Of a DNA stretch of 64,000 nt, positions 14,701 to 26,800 are shown one piece after another. Source of the DNA: Chaetoderma sp. LZ-2023a (lineage: Eukaryota; Mollusca; Caudofoveata; Chaetodermatida; Chaetodermatidae); NCBI GenBank assembly GCA_034401795.1, contig CM067369.1:136806000-136869999 (forward strand), given 5' to 3'. A program made the position numbers and the translations under genes. Each line of letters opens with the position of its first letter. Within the stretch, counting starts at the first letter, position 1. A model generated the notes under the pieces. It made no database searches. It was given only the letters and a program-made list of their open reading frames with translations, and was not told the origin of the DNA.

Positions 14701-17700
14701 GATGGTGATCAACAAATTAAACTAATGGGTGCATCACTGTCGGCTAAGTTAGCACATGGAAATTGAAGCCGCACGTTGCCAGTGCGTCAATAAAATAAAA
14801 ATACATATACTGCCAGAGCCGTGCTGGAGTCAGAGTACAATAGGCGTAAAAGCCTAGGATTGATTGTGACAGATGCATCCACAGATAGTCCCATATGAAT
14901 CGTCAGTGTGTCAGTATATCAGACATGTGAAAGCTGGTCGGCCAATCCTTGACTTTTAGTCTTGGTGCGGTGGTCCAGTGGAAAGATGCCTGGTTGCTGA
15001 TGCTATGCGGAGTTGCAGAATGGCGGTTCGATCCCGCGACCGGGAGATGGTGATCAACAAATTAAACTAATGGGTGCATCACTGTCGGCTAAGTTAGCAC
15101 ATGGAAATTGAAGCCGCACGTTGCCAGTGCGTCAATAAAATAAAAATACATATACTGCCAGAGCCGTGCTGGAGTCAGTGTACAATAGGCGTAAAAGCCT
15201 AGGATTGATTGTGACAGATGCATCCACAGATAGTCCCATATGAATCGTCAGTGTGTCAGTATATCAGACATGTGAAAGCTGGTCGGCCAATCCTTGACTT
15301 TTAGTCTTGGTGCGGTGGTCCAGTGGAAAGATGCCTGGTTGCTGATGCTATGCGGAGTTGCAGAATGGCGGTTCGATCCCGCGACCGGGAGATGGTGATC
15401 AACAAATTAAACTAATGGGTGCATCACTATCGGCTAAGTTAGCACATGGAAATTGAAGCCGCACGTTGCCAGTGCGTCAATAAAATAAAAATACATATAC
15501 TGCCAGAGCCGTGCTGGAGTCAGAGTACAATAGGCGTAAAAGCCTAGGATTGATTGTGACAGATGCATCCACAGATAGTCCCATATGAATCGTCAGTGTG
15601 TCAGTATATCAGACATGTGAAAGCTGGTCGGCCAATCCTTGACTTTTAGTCTTGGTGCGGTGGTCCAGTGGAAAGATGCCTGGTTGCTGATGCTATGCGG
15701 AGTTGCAGAATGGCGGTTCGATCCCGCGACCGGGAGATGGTGATCAACAAATTAAACTAATGGGTGCATCACTGTCGGCTAAGTTAGCACATGGAAATTG
15801 AAGCCGCACGTTGCCAGTGCGTCAATAAAATAAAAATACATATACTGCCAGAGCCGTGCTGGAGTCAGAGTACAATAGGCGTAAAAGCCTAGGATTGATT
15901 GTGACAGATGCATCCACAGATAGTCCCATATGAATCGTCAGTGTGTCAGTATATCAGACATGTGAAAGCTGGTCGGCCAATCCTTGACTTTTAGTCTTGG
16001 TGCGGTGGTCCAGTGGAAAGATGCCTGGTTGCTGATGCTATGCGGAGTTGCAGAATGGCGGTTCGATCCCGCGACCGGGAGATGGTGATCAACAAATTAA
16101 ACTAATGGGTGCATCACTGTCGGCTAAGTTAGCACATGGAAATTGAAGCCGCACGTTGCCAGTGCGTCAATAAAATAAAAATACATATACTGCCAGAGCC
16201 GTGCTGGAGTCAGAGTACAATAGGCGTAAAAGCCTAGGATTGATTGTGACAGATGCATCCACAGATAGTCCCATATGAATCGTCAGTGTGTCAGTATATC
16301 AGACATGTGAAAGCTGGTCGGCCAATCCTTGACTTTTAGTCTTGGTGCGGTGGTCCAGTGGAAAGATGCCTGGTTGCTGATGCTATGCGGAGTTGCAGAA
16401 TGGCGCTTCGATTCCGCGACCGGGAGATGGTGATCAACAAATTAAACTAATGGGTGCATCACTGTCGGCTAAGTTAGCACATGGAAATTGAAGCCGCACG
16501 TTGCCAGTGCGTCAATAAAATAAAAATACATATACTGCCAGAGCCGTGCTGGAGTCAGAGTACAATAGGCGTAAAAGCCTAGGATTGATTGTGACAGATG
16601 CATCCACAGATAGTCCCATATGAATCGTCAGTGTGTCAGTATATCAGACATGTGAAAGCTGGTCGGCCAATCCTTGACTTTTAGTCTTGGTGCGGTGGTC
16701 CAGTGGAAAGATGCCTGGTTGCTGATGCTATGCGGAGTTGCAGAATGGCGGTTCGATCCCGCGACCGGGAGATGGTGATCAACAAATTAAACTAATGGGT
16801 GCATCACTATCGGCTAAGTTAGCACATGGAAATTGAAGCCGCACGTTGCCAGTGCGTCAATAAAATAAAAATACATATACTGCCAGAGCCGTGCTGGAGT
16901 CAGAGTACAATAGGCGTAAAAGCCTAGGATTGATTGTGACAGATGCATCCACAGATAGTCCCATATGAATCGTCAGTGTGTCAGTATATCAGACATGTGA
17001 AAGCTGGTCGGCCAATCCTTAACTTTTAGTCTTGGTGCGGTGGTCCAGTGGAAAGATGCCTGGTTGCTGATGCTATGCGGAGTTGCAGAATGGCGGTTCG
17101 ATCCCGCGACCGGGAGATGGTGATCAACAAATTAAACTAATGGGTGCATCACTGTCGGCTAAGTTAGCACATGGAAATTGAAGCCGCACGTTGCCAGTGC
17201 GTCAATAAAATAAAAATACATATACTGCCAGAGCCGTGCTGGAGTCAGAGTACAATAGGCGTAAAAGCCTAGGATTGATTGTGACAGATGCATCCACAGA
17301 TAGTCCCATATGAATCGTCAGTGTGTCAGTATATCAGACATGTGAAAGCTGGTCGGCCAATCCTTGACTTTTAGTCTTGGTGCGGTGGTCCAGTGGAAAG
17401 ATGCCTGGTTGCTGATGCTATGCGGAGTTGCAGAATGGCGGTTCGATCCCGCGACCGGGAGATGGTGATCAACAAATTAAACTAATGGGTGCATCACTGT
17501 CGGCTAAGTTAGCACATGGAAATTGAAGCCGCACGTTGCCAGTGCGTCAATAAAATAAAAATACATATACTGCCAGAGCCGTGCTGGAGTCAGTGTACAA
17601 TAGGCGTAAAAGCCTAGGATTGATTGTGACAGATGCATCCACAGATAGTCCCATATGAATCGTCAGTGTGTCAGTATATCAGACATGTGAAAGCTGGTCG

Positions 17701-20700
17701 GCCAATCCTTGACTTTTAGTCTTGGTGCGGTGGTCCAGTGGAAAGATGCCTGGTTGCTGATGCTATGCGGAGTTGCAGAATGGCGGTTCGATCCCGCGAC
17801 CGGGAGATGGTGATCAACAAATTAAACTAATGGGTGCATCACTATCGGCTAAGTTAGCACATGGAAATTGAAGCCGCACGTTGCCAGTGCGTCAATAAAA
17901 TAAAAATACATATACTGCCAGAGCCGTGCTGGAGTCAGAGTACAATAGGCGTAAAAGCCTAGGATTGATTGTGACAGATGCATCCACAGATAGTCCCATA
18001 TGAATCGTCAGTGTGTCAGTATATCAGACATGTGAAAGCTGGTCGGCCAATCCTTGACTTTTAGTCTTGGTGCGGTGGTCCAGTGGAAAGATGCCTGGTT
18101 GCTGATGCTATGCGGAGTTGCAGAATGGCGGTTCGATCCCGCGACCGGGAGATGGTGATCAACAAATTAAACTAATGGGTGCATCACTGTCGGCTAAGTT
18201 AGCACATGGAAATTGAAGCCGCACGTTGCCAGTGCGTCAATAAAATAAAAATACATATACTGCCAGAGCCGTGCTGGAGTCAGAGTACAATAGGCGTAAA
18301 AGCCTAGGATTGATTGTGACAGATGCATCCACAGATAGTCCCATATGAATCGTCAGTGTGTCAGTATATCAGACATGTGAAAGCTGGTCGGCCAATCCTT
18401 GACTTTTAGTCTTGGTGCGGTGGTCCAGTGGAAAGATGCCTGGTTGCTGATGCTATGCGGAGTTGCAGAATGGCGGTTCGATCCCGCGACCGGGAGATGG
18501 TGATCAACAAATTAAACTAATGGGTGCATCACTGTCGGCTAAGTTAGCACATGGAAATTGAAGCCGCACGTTGCCAGTGCGTCAATAAAATAAAAATACA
18601 TATACTGCCAGAGCCGTGCTGGAGTCAGAGTACAATAGGCGTAAAAGCCTAGGATTGATTGTGACAGATGCATCCACAGATAGTCCCATATGAATCGTCA
18701 GTGTGTCAGTATATCAGACATGTGAAAGCTGGTCGGCCAATCCTTGACTTTTAGTCTTGGTGCGGTGGTCCAGTGGAAAGATGCCTGGTTGCTGATGCTA
18801 TGCGGAGTTGCAGAATGGCGCTTCGATTCCGCGACCGGGAGATGGTGATCAACAAATTAAACTAATGGGTGCATCACTGTCGGCTAAGTTAGCACATGGA
18901 AATTGAAGCCGCACGTTGCCAGTGCGTCAATAAAATAAAAATACATATACTGCCAGAGCCGTGCTGGAGTCAGAGTACAATAGGCGTAAAAGCCTAGGAT
19001 TGATTGTGACAGATGCATCCACAGATAGTCCCATATGAATCGTCAGTGTGTCAGTATATCAGACATGTGAAAGCTGGTCGGCCAATCCTTGACTTTTAGT
19101 CTTGGTGCGGTGGTCCAGTGGAAAGATGCCTGGTTGCTGATGCTATGCGGAGTTGCAGAATGGCGGTTCGATCCCGCGACCGGGAGATGGTGATCAACAA
19201 ATTAAACTAATGGGTGCATCACTGTCGGCTAAGTTAGCACATGGAAATTGAAGCCGCACGTTGCCAGTGCGTCAATAAAATAAAAATACATATACTGCCA
19301 GAGCCGTGCTGGAGTCAGAGTACAATAGGCGTAAAAGCCTAGGATTGATTGTGACAGATGCATCCACAGATAGTCCCATATGAATCGTCAGTGTGTCAGT
19401 ATATCAGACATGTGAAAGCTGGTCGGCCAATCCTTGACTTTTAGTCTTGGTGCGGTGGTCCAGTGGAAAGATGCCTGGTTGCTGATGCTATGCGGAGTTG
19501 CAGAATGGCGGTTCGATCCCGCGACCGGGAGATGGTGATCAACAAATTAAACTAATGGGTGCATCACTGTCGGCTAAGTTAGCACATGGAAATTGAAGCC
19601 GCACGTTGCCAGTGCGTCAATAAAATAAAAATACATATACTGCCAGAGCCGTGCTGGAGTCAGAGTACAATAGGCGTAAAAGCCTAGGATTGATTGTGAC
19701 AGATGCATCCACAGATAGTCCCATATGAATCGTCAGTGTGTCAGTATATCAGACATGTGAAAGCTGGTCGGCCAATCCTTGACTTTTAGTCTTGGTGCGG
19801 TGGTCCAGTGGAAAGATGCCTGGTTGCTGATGCTATGCGGAGTTGCAGAATGGCGCTTCGATTCCGCGACCGGGAGATGGTGATCAACAAATTAAACTAA
19901 TGGGTGCATCACTGTCGGCTAAGTTAGCACATGGAAATTGAAGCCGCACGTTGCCAGTGCGTCAATAAAATAAAAATACATATACTGCCAGAGCCGTGCT
20001 GGAGTCAGAGTACAATAGGCGTAAAAGCCTAGGATTGATTGTGACAGATGCATCCACAGATAGTCCCATATGAATCGTCAGTGTGTCAGTATATCAGACA
20101 TGTGAAAGCTGGTCGGCCAATCCTTGACTTTTAGTCTTGGTGCGGTGGTCCAGTGGAAAGATGCCTGGTTGCTGATGCTATGCGGAGTTGCAGAATGGCG
20201 GTTCGATCCCGCGACCGGGAGATGGTGATCAACAAATTAAACTAATGGGTGCATCACTGTCGGCTAAGTTAGCACATGGAAATTGAAGCCGCACGTTGCC
20301 AGTGCGTCAATAAAATAAAAATACATATACTGCCAGAGCCGTGCTGGAGTCAGAGTACAATAGGCGTAAAAGCCTAGGATTGATTGTGACAGATGCATCC
20401 ACAGATAGTCCCATATGAATCGTCAGTGTGTCAGTATATCAGACATGTGAAAGCTGGTCGGCCAATCCTTGACTTTTAGTCTTGGTGCGGTGGTCCAGTG
20501 GAAAGATGCCTGGTTGCTGATGCTATGCGGAGTTGCAGAATGGCGGTTCGATCCCGCGACCGGGAGATGGTGATCAACAAATTAAACTAATGGGTGCATC
20601 ACTATCGGCTAAGTTAGCACATGGAAATTGAAGCCGCACGTTGCCAGTGCGTCAATAAAATAAAAATACATATACTGCCAGAGCCGTGCTGGAGTCAGAG

Positions 20701-23700
20701 TACAATAGGCGTAAAAGCCTAGGATTGATTGTGACAGATGCATCCACAGATAGTCCCATATGAATCGTCAGTGTGTCAGTATATCAGACATGTGAAAGCT
20801 GGTCGGCCAATCCTTAACTTTTAGTCTTGGTGCGGTGGTCCAGTGGAAAGATGCCTGGTTGCTGATGCTATGCGGAGTTGCAGAATGGCGGTTCGATCCC
20901 GCGACCGGGAGATGGTGATCAACAAATTAAACTAATGGGTGCATCACTGTCGGCTAAGTTAGCACATGGAAATTGAAGCCGCACGTTGCCAGTGCGTCAA
21001 TAAAATAAAAATACATATACTGCCAGAGCCGTGCTGGAGTCAGAGTACAATAGGCGTAAAAGCCTAGGATTGATTGTGACAGATGCATCCACAGATAGTC
21101 CCATATGAATCGTCAGTGTGTCAGTATATCAGACATGTGAAAGCTGGTCGGCCAATCCTTGACTTTTAGTCTTGGTGCGGTGGTCCAGTGGAAAGATGCC
21201 TGGTTGCTGATGCTATGCGGAGTTGCAGAATGGCGGTTCGATCCCGCGACCGGGAGATGGTGATCAACAAATTAAACTAATGGGTGCATCACTGTCGGCT
21301 AAGTTAGCACATGGAAATTGAAGCCGCACGTTGCCAGTGCGTCAATAAAATAAAAATACATATACTGCCAGAGCCGTGCTGGAGTCAGTGTACAATAGGC
21401 GTAAAAGCCTAGGATTGATTGTGACAGATGCATCCACAGATAGTCCCATATGAATCGTCAGTGTGTCAGTATATCAGACATGTGAAAGCTGGTCGGCCAA
21501 TCCTTGACTTTTAGTCTTGGTGCGGTGGTCCAGTGGAAAGATGCCTGGTTGCTGATGCTATGCGGAGTTGCAGAATGGCGGTTCGATCCCGCGACCGGGA
21601 GATGGTGATCAACAAATTAAACTAATGGGTGCATCACTATCGGCTAAGTTAGCACATGGAAATTGAAGCCGCACGTTGCCAGTGCGTCAATAAAATAAAA
21701 ATACATATACTGCCAGAGCCGTGCTGGAGTCAGAGTACAATAGGCGTAAAAGCCTAGGATTGATTGTGACAGATGCATCCACAGATAGTCCCATATGAAT
21801 CGTCAGTGTGTCAGTATATCAGACATGTGAAAGCTGGTCGGCCAATCCTTGACTTTTAGTCTTGGTGCGGTGGTCCAGTGGAAAGATGCCTGGTTGCTGA
21901 TGCTATGCGGAGTTGCAGAATGGCGGTTCGATCCCGCGACCGGGAGATGGTGATCAACAAATTAAACTAATGGGTGCATCACTGTCGGCTAAGTTAGCAC
22001 ATGGAAATTGAAGCCGCACGTTGCCAGTGCGTCAATAAAATAAAAATACATATACTGCCAGAGCCGTGCTGGAGTCAGAGTACAATAGGCGTAAAAGCCT
22101 AGGATTGATTGTGACAGATGCATCCACAGATAGTCCCATATGAATCGTCAGTGTGTCAGTATATCAGACATGTGAAAGCTGGTCGGCCAATCCTTGACTT
22201 TTAGTCTTGGTGCGGTGGTCCAGTGGAAAGATGCCTGGTTGCTGATGCTATGCGGAGTTGCAGAATGGCGGTTCGATCCCGCGACCGGGAGATGGTGATC
22301 AACAAATTAAACTAATGGGTGCATCACTGTCGGCTAAGTTAGCACATGGAAATTGAAGCCGCACGTTGCCAGTGCGTCAATAAAATAAAAATACATATAC
22401 TGCCAGAGCCGTGCTGGAGTCAGAGTACAATAGGCGTAAAAGCCTAGGATTGATTGTGACAGATGCATCCACAGATAGTCCCATATGAATCGTCAGTGTG
22501 TCAGTATATCAGACATGTGAAAGCTGGTCGGCCAATCCTTGACTTTTAGTCTTGGTGCGGTGGTCCAGTGGAAAGATGCCTGGTTGCTGATGCTATGCGG
22601 AGTTGCAGAATGGCGCTTCGATTCCGCGACCGGGAGATGGTGATCAACAAATTAAACTAATGGGTGCATCACTGTCGGCTAAGTTAGCACATGGAAATTG
22701 AAGCCGCACGTTGCCAGTGCGTCAATAAAATAAAAATACATATACTGCCAGAGCCGTGCTGGAGTCAGAGTACAATAGGCGTAAAAGCCTAGGATTGATT
22801 GTGACAGATGCATCCACAGATAGTCCCATATGAATCGTCAGTGTGTCAGTATATCAGACATGTGAAAGCTGGTCGGCCAATCCTTGACTTTTAGTCTTGG
22901 TGCGGTGGTCCAGTGGAAAGATGCCTGGTTGCTGATGCTATGCGGAGTTGCAGAATGGCGGTTCGATCCCGCGACCGGGAGATGGTGATCAACAAATTAA
23001 ACTAATGGGTGCATCACTGTCGGCTAAGTTAGCACATGGAAATTGAAGCCGCACGTTGCCAGTGCGTCAATAAAATAAAAATACATATACTGCCAGAGCC
23101 GTGCTGGAGTCAGAGTACAATAGGCGTAAAAGCCTAGGATTGATTGTGACAGATGCATCCACAGATAGTCCCATATGAATCGTCAGTGTGTCAGTATATC
23201 AGACATGTGAAAGCTGGTCGGCCAATCCTTGACTTTTAGTCTTGGTGCGGTGGTCCAGTGGAAAGATGCCTGGTTGCTGATGCTATGCGGAGTTGCAGAA
23301 TGGCGGTTCGATCCCGCGACCGGGAGATGGTGATCAACAAATTAAACTAATGGGTGCATCACTGTCGGCTAAGTTAGCACATGGAAATTGAAGCCGCACG
23401 TTGCCAGTGCGTCAATAAAATAAAAATACATATACTGCCAGAGCCGTGCTGGAGTCAGAGTACAATAGGCGTAAAAGCCTAGGATTGATTGTGACAGATG
23501 CATCCACAGATAGTCCCATATGAATCGTCAGTGTGTCAGTATATCAGACATGTGAAAGCTGGTCGGCCAATCCTTGACTTTTAGTCTTGGTGCGGTGGTC
23601 CAGTGGAAAGATGCCTGGTTGCTGATGCTATGCGGAGTTGCAGAATGGCGGTTCGATCCCGCGACCGGGAGATGGTGATCAACAAATTAAACTAATGGGT

Positions 23701-23770
23701 GCATCACTGTCGGCTAAGTTAGCACATGGAAATTGAAGCCGCACGTTGCCAGTGCGTCAATAAAATAAAA
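2790..23770 (+). repeat. Satellite array, homogeneous core (60 monomers of 345 bp)
   Basis: After a partial monomer, the landmark 'gccagagccgtgctggag' occurs at 3082 and then every 345 bp up to 23437. That is 60 monomers with no net insertion or deletion. Copies are almost identical and differ by rare single-base variants. Core-specific states are 'gacttttagtc' (four Ts), 'gatcccgcgacc' and 'actaatgggtg'. Each monomer holds, in order, a short hairpin ('taggc'/'gccta' arms, for example 3111-3126), a tRNA-like head with A and B boxes, a body of about 110 bp with the near-palindrome 'gctaagttagc', and an A-rich tail 'aataaaataaaaatacat'. The arrangement suggests a tRNA-derived SINE amplified as a satellite. 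Homogeneity of this kind is typical of unequal exchange or gene conversion in array centres. Confidence 0.97.
3224..3307 (+). promoter_or_regulatory. tRNA-like internal Pol III promoter in each monomer (representative copy)
   Basis: This copy stands for all monomers. The A box 'tggtccagtgg' (3241-3251) fits the TRGYNNARNNG consensus, and the B box 'ggttcgatccc' (3295-3305) fits GGTTCGANNCC. They start 54 bp apart, within the working range for Pol III type 2 promoters and about 10 bp longer than in an intronless type I tRNA. The B box sits in a good T-arm: GCGG (3293-3296), loop TTCGATC, CCGC (3304-3307). No matching acceptor stem follows, so this is a SINE-type head rather than a tRNA gene. 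A TTTT run at 3224-3227 lies 14 bp before the A box, where it would end a transcript from the preceding monomer. Promoter activity is inferred. Confidence 0.7.
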
Positions 23771-23805
23771 ATACATACATACATACATACATACATACAT
23801 ACATA
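23771..23805. repeat. (TACA)n tract at a broken monomer junction
   Basis: The tail of the last core monomer ('aaaaatacat') has expanded into about nine TACA units. It joins directly to 'aagcctggttgctgatgc', the middle of a monomer, so roughly 175 bp of the monomer is missing. The tract separates the core from the right flank subfamily. Confidence 0.93.
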
Positions 23806-26800
23806 AGCCTGGTTGCTGATGCTATGCAGAGTTGCAGAATGGCGGTTCGATCCCCCGACCGGGAGATGGTGATCAACAAATTAAACTAACGGGTGCATCA
23901 CTGTCGGCTAAGTTAGCACATGGAAATTGAAGCCGCACGTTGGCAGTGCGTCAATAAAATAAAAATACATATACTCCCAGAGCCGTGCTGGAGTCAGAGT
24001 ACAATAGGCGTAAAAGCCTAGGATTGATTGTGACAGATGCATCCACAGATAGTCCCATATGAATCGTCAGTGTGTCAGTATATCAGACATGTGAAAACTG
24101 GTCGGCCAATCCTTGACTTTTAGTCTTGGTGCGGTGGTCCAGTGGAAAGATGCCTGGTTGCTGATGCTATGCAGAGTTGCAGAATGGCGGTTCGATCCCC
24201 CGACCGGGAGATGGTGATCAACAAATTAAACTAATGGGTGCATCACTGTCAGCTAAGTTAGCACATGGAAATTGAAGCCGCACGTTGATAAAATAAAAAT
24301 GCATATACTGCCAGAGCCGTGCTGGAGTCAGAGTACAATAGGCGTAAAAGCCTAGGATTGATTGTGACAGATGCATCCACAGATAGTCCCATATGAATCG
24401 TCAGTGTGTCAGTATATCAGACATGTGAAAACTGGTCGGCCAATCCTTGACTTTTAGTCTTGGTGCGGTGGTCCAGTGGAAAGATGCCTGGTTGCTGATG
24501 CTATGCGGAGTTGCAGAAGGGCGGTTCGATCCCCCGACCGGGAGATGGTGATCAACAAATTAAACTAGCGGGTGCATCACTGTCGGCTAAGTTAGTACAT
24601 GGAAATTGAAGCCGCACGTTGCCAGTGCGTCAATAAAATAAAAATACATATACTGCCAGAGCCGTGCTGGAGTCAGAGTACAATAGGCGTAAAAGCCTAG
24701 GATTGATTGTGACAGATGCATCCACAGATAGTCCCATGTGAATCGTCAGTGTGTCAGTATATCAGACATGTGAAAACTGGTCGGCCAATCCTTGACTTTT
24801 AGTCTTGGTGCGGTGGTCCAGTGGAAAGATGCCTGGTTGCTGATGCTATGCGGAGTTGCAGAATGGCGGTTCGATCCCCCGACCGGGAGATGGTGATCAA
24901 CAAATTAAACTAATGGGTGCATCACTGTCGGCTAAGTTAGCACATGGAAATTGAAGCCGCACGTTGCCAGTGCGTCAATAAAATAAAAATACATATACTG
25001 CCAGAGCCGTGCTGGAGTCAGAGTACAATAGGCGTAAAAGCCTAGGATTGATTGTGACAGATGCATCCACAGATAGTCCCATATGAATCGTCAGTGTGTC
25101 AGTATATCAGACATGTGAAAACTGGTCGGCCAATCCTTGACTTTTAGTCTTGGTGCGGTGGTCCAGTGGAAAGATGCCTGGTTGCTGATGCTATGCGGAG
25201 TTGCAGAATGGCGGTTGAATCCCCCGACCGGGAGATGGTGATCAACAAATTAAACTAACGGGTGCATCACTGTCAGCTAAGTTAGCACATGGAAATTGAA
25301 GCCGCACGTTGCCAGTGCGTCAATAAAATAAAAATACATATACTGCCAGAGCCGTGCTGGAGTCAGAGTACAATAGGCGTAAAAGCCTAGGATTGATTGT
25401 GACAGATGCATCCACAGATAGTCCCATATAAATCGTCAGTGTGTCAGTATATCAGACATGTGAAAACTGGTCGGCCAATCCTTGACTTTTAGTCTTGGTG
25501 CGGTGGTCCAGTGGAAAGATGCCTGGTTGCTGATGCTATGCGGAGTTGCAGAATGGCGGTTCGATCTCCCGACCGGGAGATGGTGATCAACAAATTAAAC
25601 TAACTGGTGCATCACTGTCGGCTAAGTTAGCACATGGAAATTGAAGCCGCACGTTGCCAGTGCGTCAATAAAATAAAAATACATATACTGCCAGAGCCGT
25701 GCTGGAGTCAGAGTACAATAGGCGTAAAAGCCTAGGATTGATTGTGACAGATGCATCCACAGATAGTCCCATATGAATCGTCAGTGTGTCAGTATATCAG
25801 ACATGTGAAAACTGGTCGGCCAATCCTTGACTTATTAGTCTTGGTGTGGTGGTCCAGTGGAAAGATGCCTGCTTGCTGATGCTATGTGGAGTTGCAGAAT
25901 GGCGGTTCGATCCCCCGACCGGGAGATGGTCATCAACAAATTAAACTAATGGGTGCATCACTGTCGGCTAAGTTAGCACATGGAAATTGAAGCCGCACGT
26001 TGCCAGTGCGTCAATAAAATAAAAATACATATACTGCCAGAGCCGTGCTGGAGTCAGAGTACAATAGGCGTAAAAGCCTAGGATTGATTGTGACAGATGC
26101 ATCCACAGATAGTCCCATATGAATCGTCAGTGTGTCAGTATATCAGACATGTGAAAACTGGTCGGCCAATCCTTGACTTTTAGTCTTGGTGCGGTGTCCA
26201 GTGGAAAGATGCCTGGTTGCTGATGCTATGCGGAGGTGCAGAATGGCGGTTCGATCCCCCGACCGGGAGATGGTGATCAACAAATTAAACTAACAGGTGC
26301 ATCACGGTCGGCTAAGTTAGCACATGGAGATTGAAGCCGCACGTTGCCAGTACGTCAATAAAATAAAAATACATATACTGCCAGAGCCGTGCTGGAGTCA
26401 GAGTACAATAGGCGTAAAAGCCTAGGATTGATTGTGACAGATGCATCCACAGATAGTCCCATATGAATCGTCAGTGTGTCAGTATATCAGACATGTGAAA
26501 CTGGTCGGCCAATCCTTGACTTTTAGTCTTGGTGCGGTGGTCCAGTGGAAAGATGCCTGGTTGCTGATGCTATGCGGAGTTGCAGAATGGCGGTTCGATC
26601 CTCCGACCGGGAGATGGTGATCAACAAATTAAACTAATGGGTGCATCACGGTCGGCTAAGTTAGCACATGGAAATTGAAGCCGCACGTTGCCAGTGCGTC
26701 AATAAAATAAAAATACATATACTGCCAGAGCCGTGCTGGAGTCAGAGTACAATAGGCGTAAAAGCCTAGGATTGATTGTGACAGATGCATCCACAGATAG

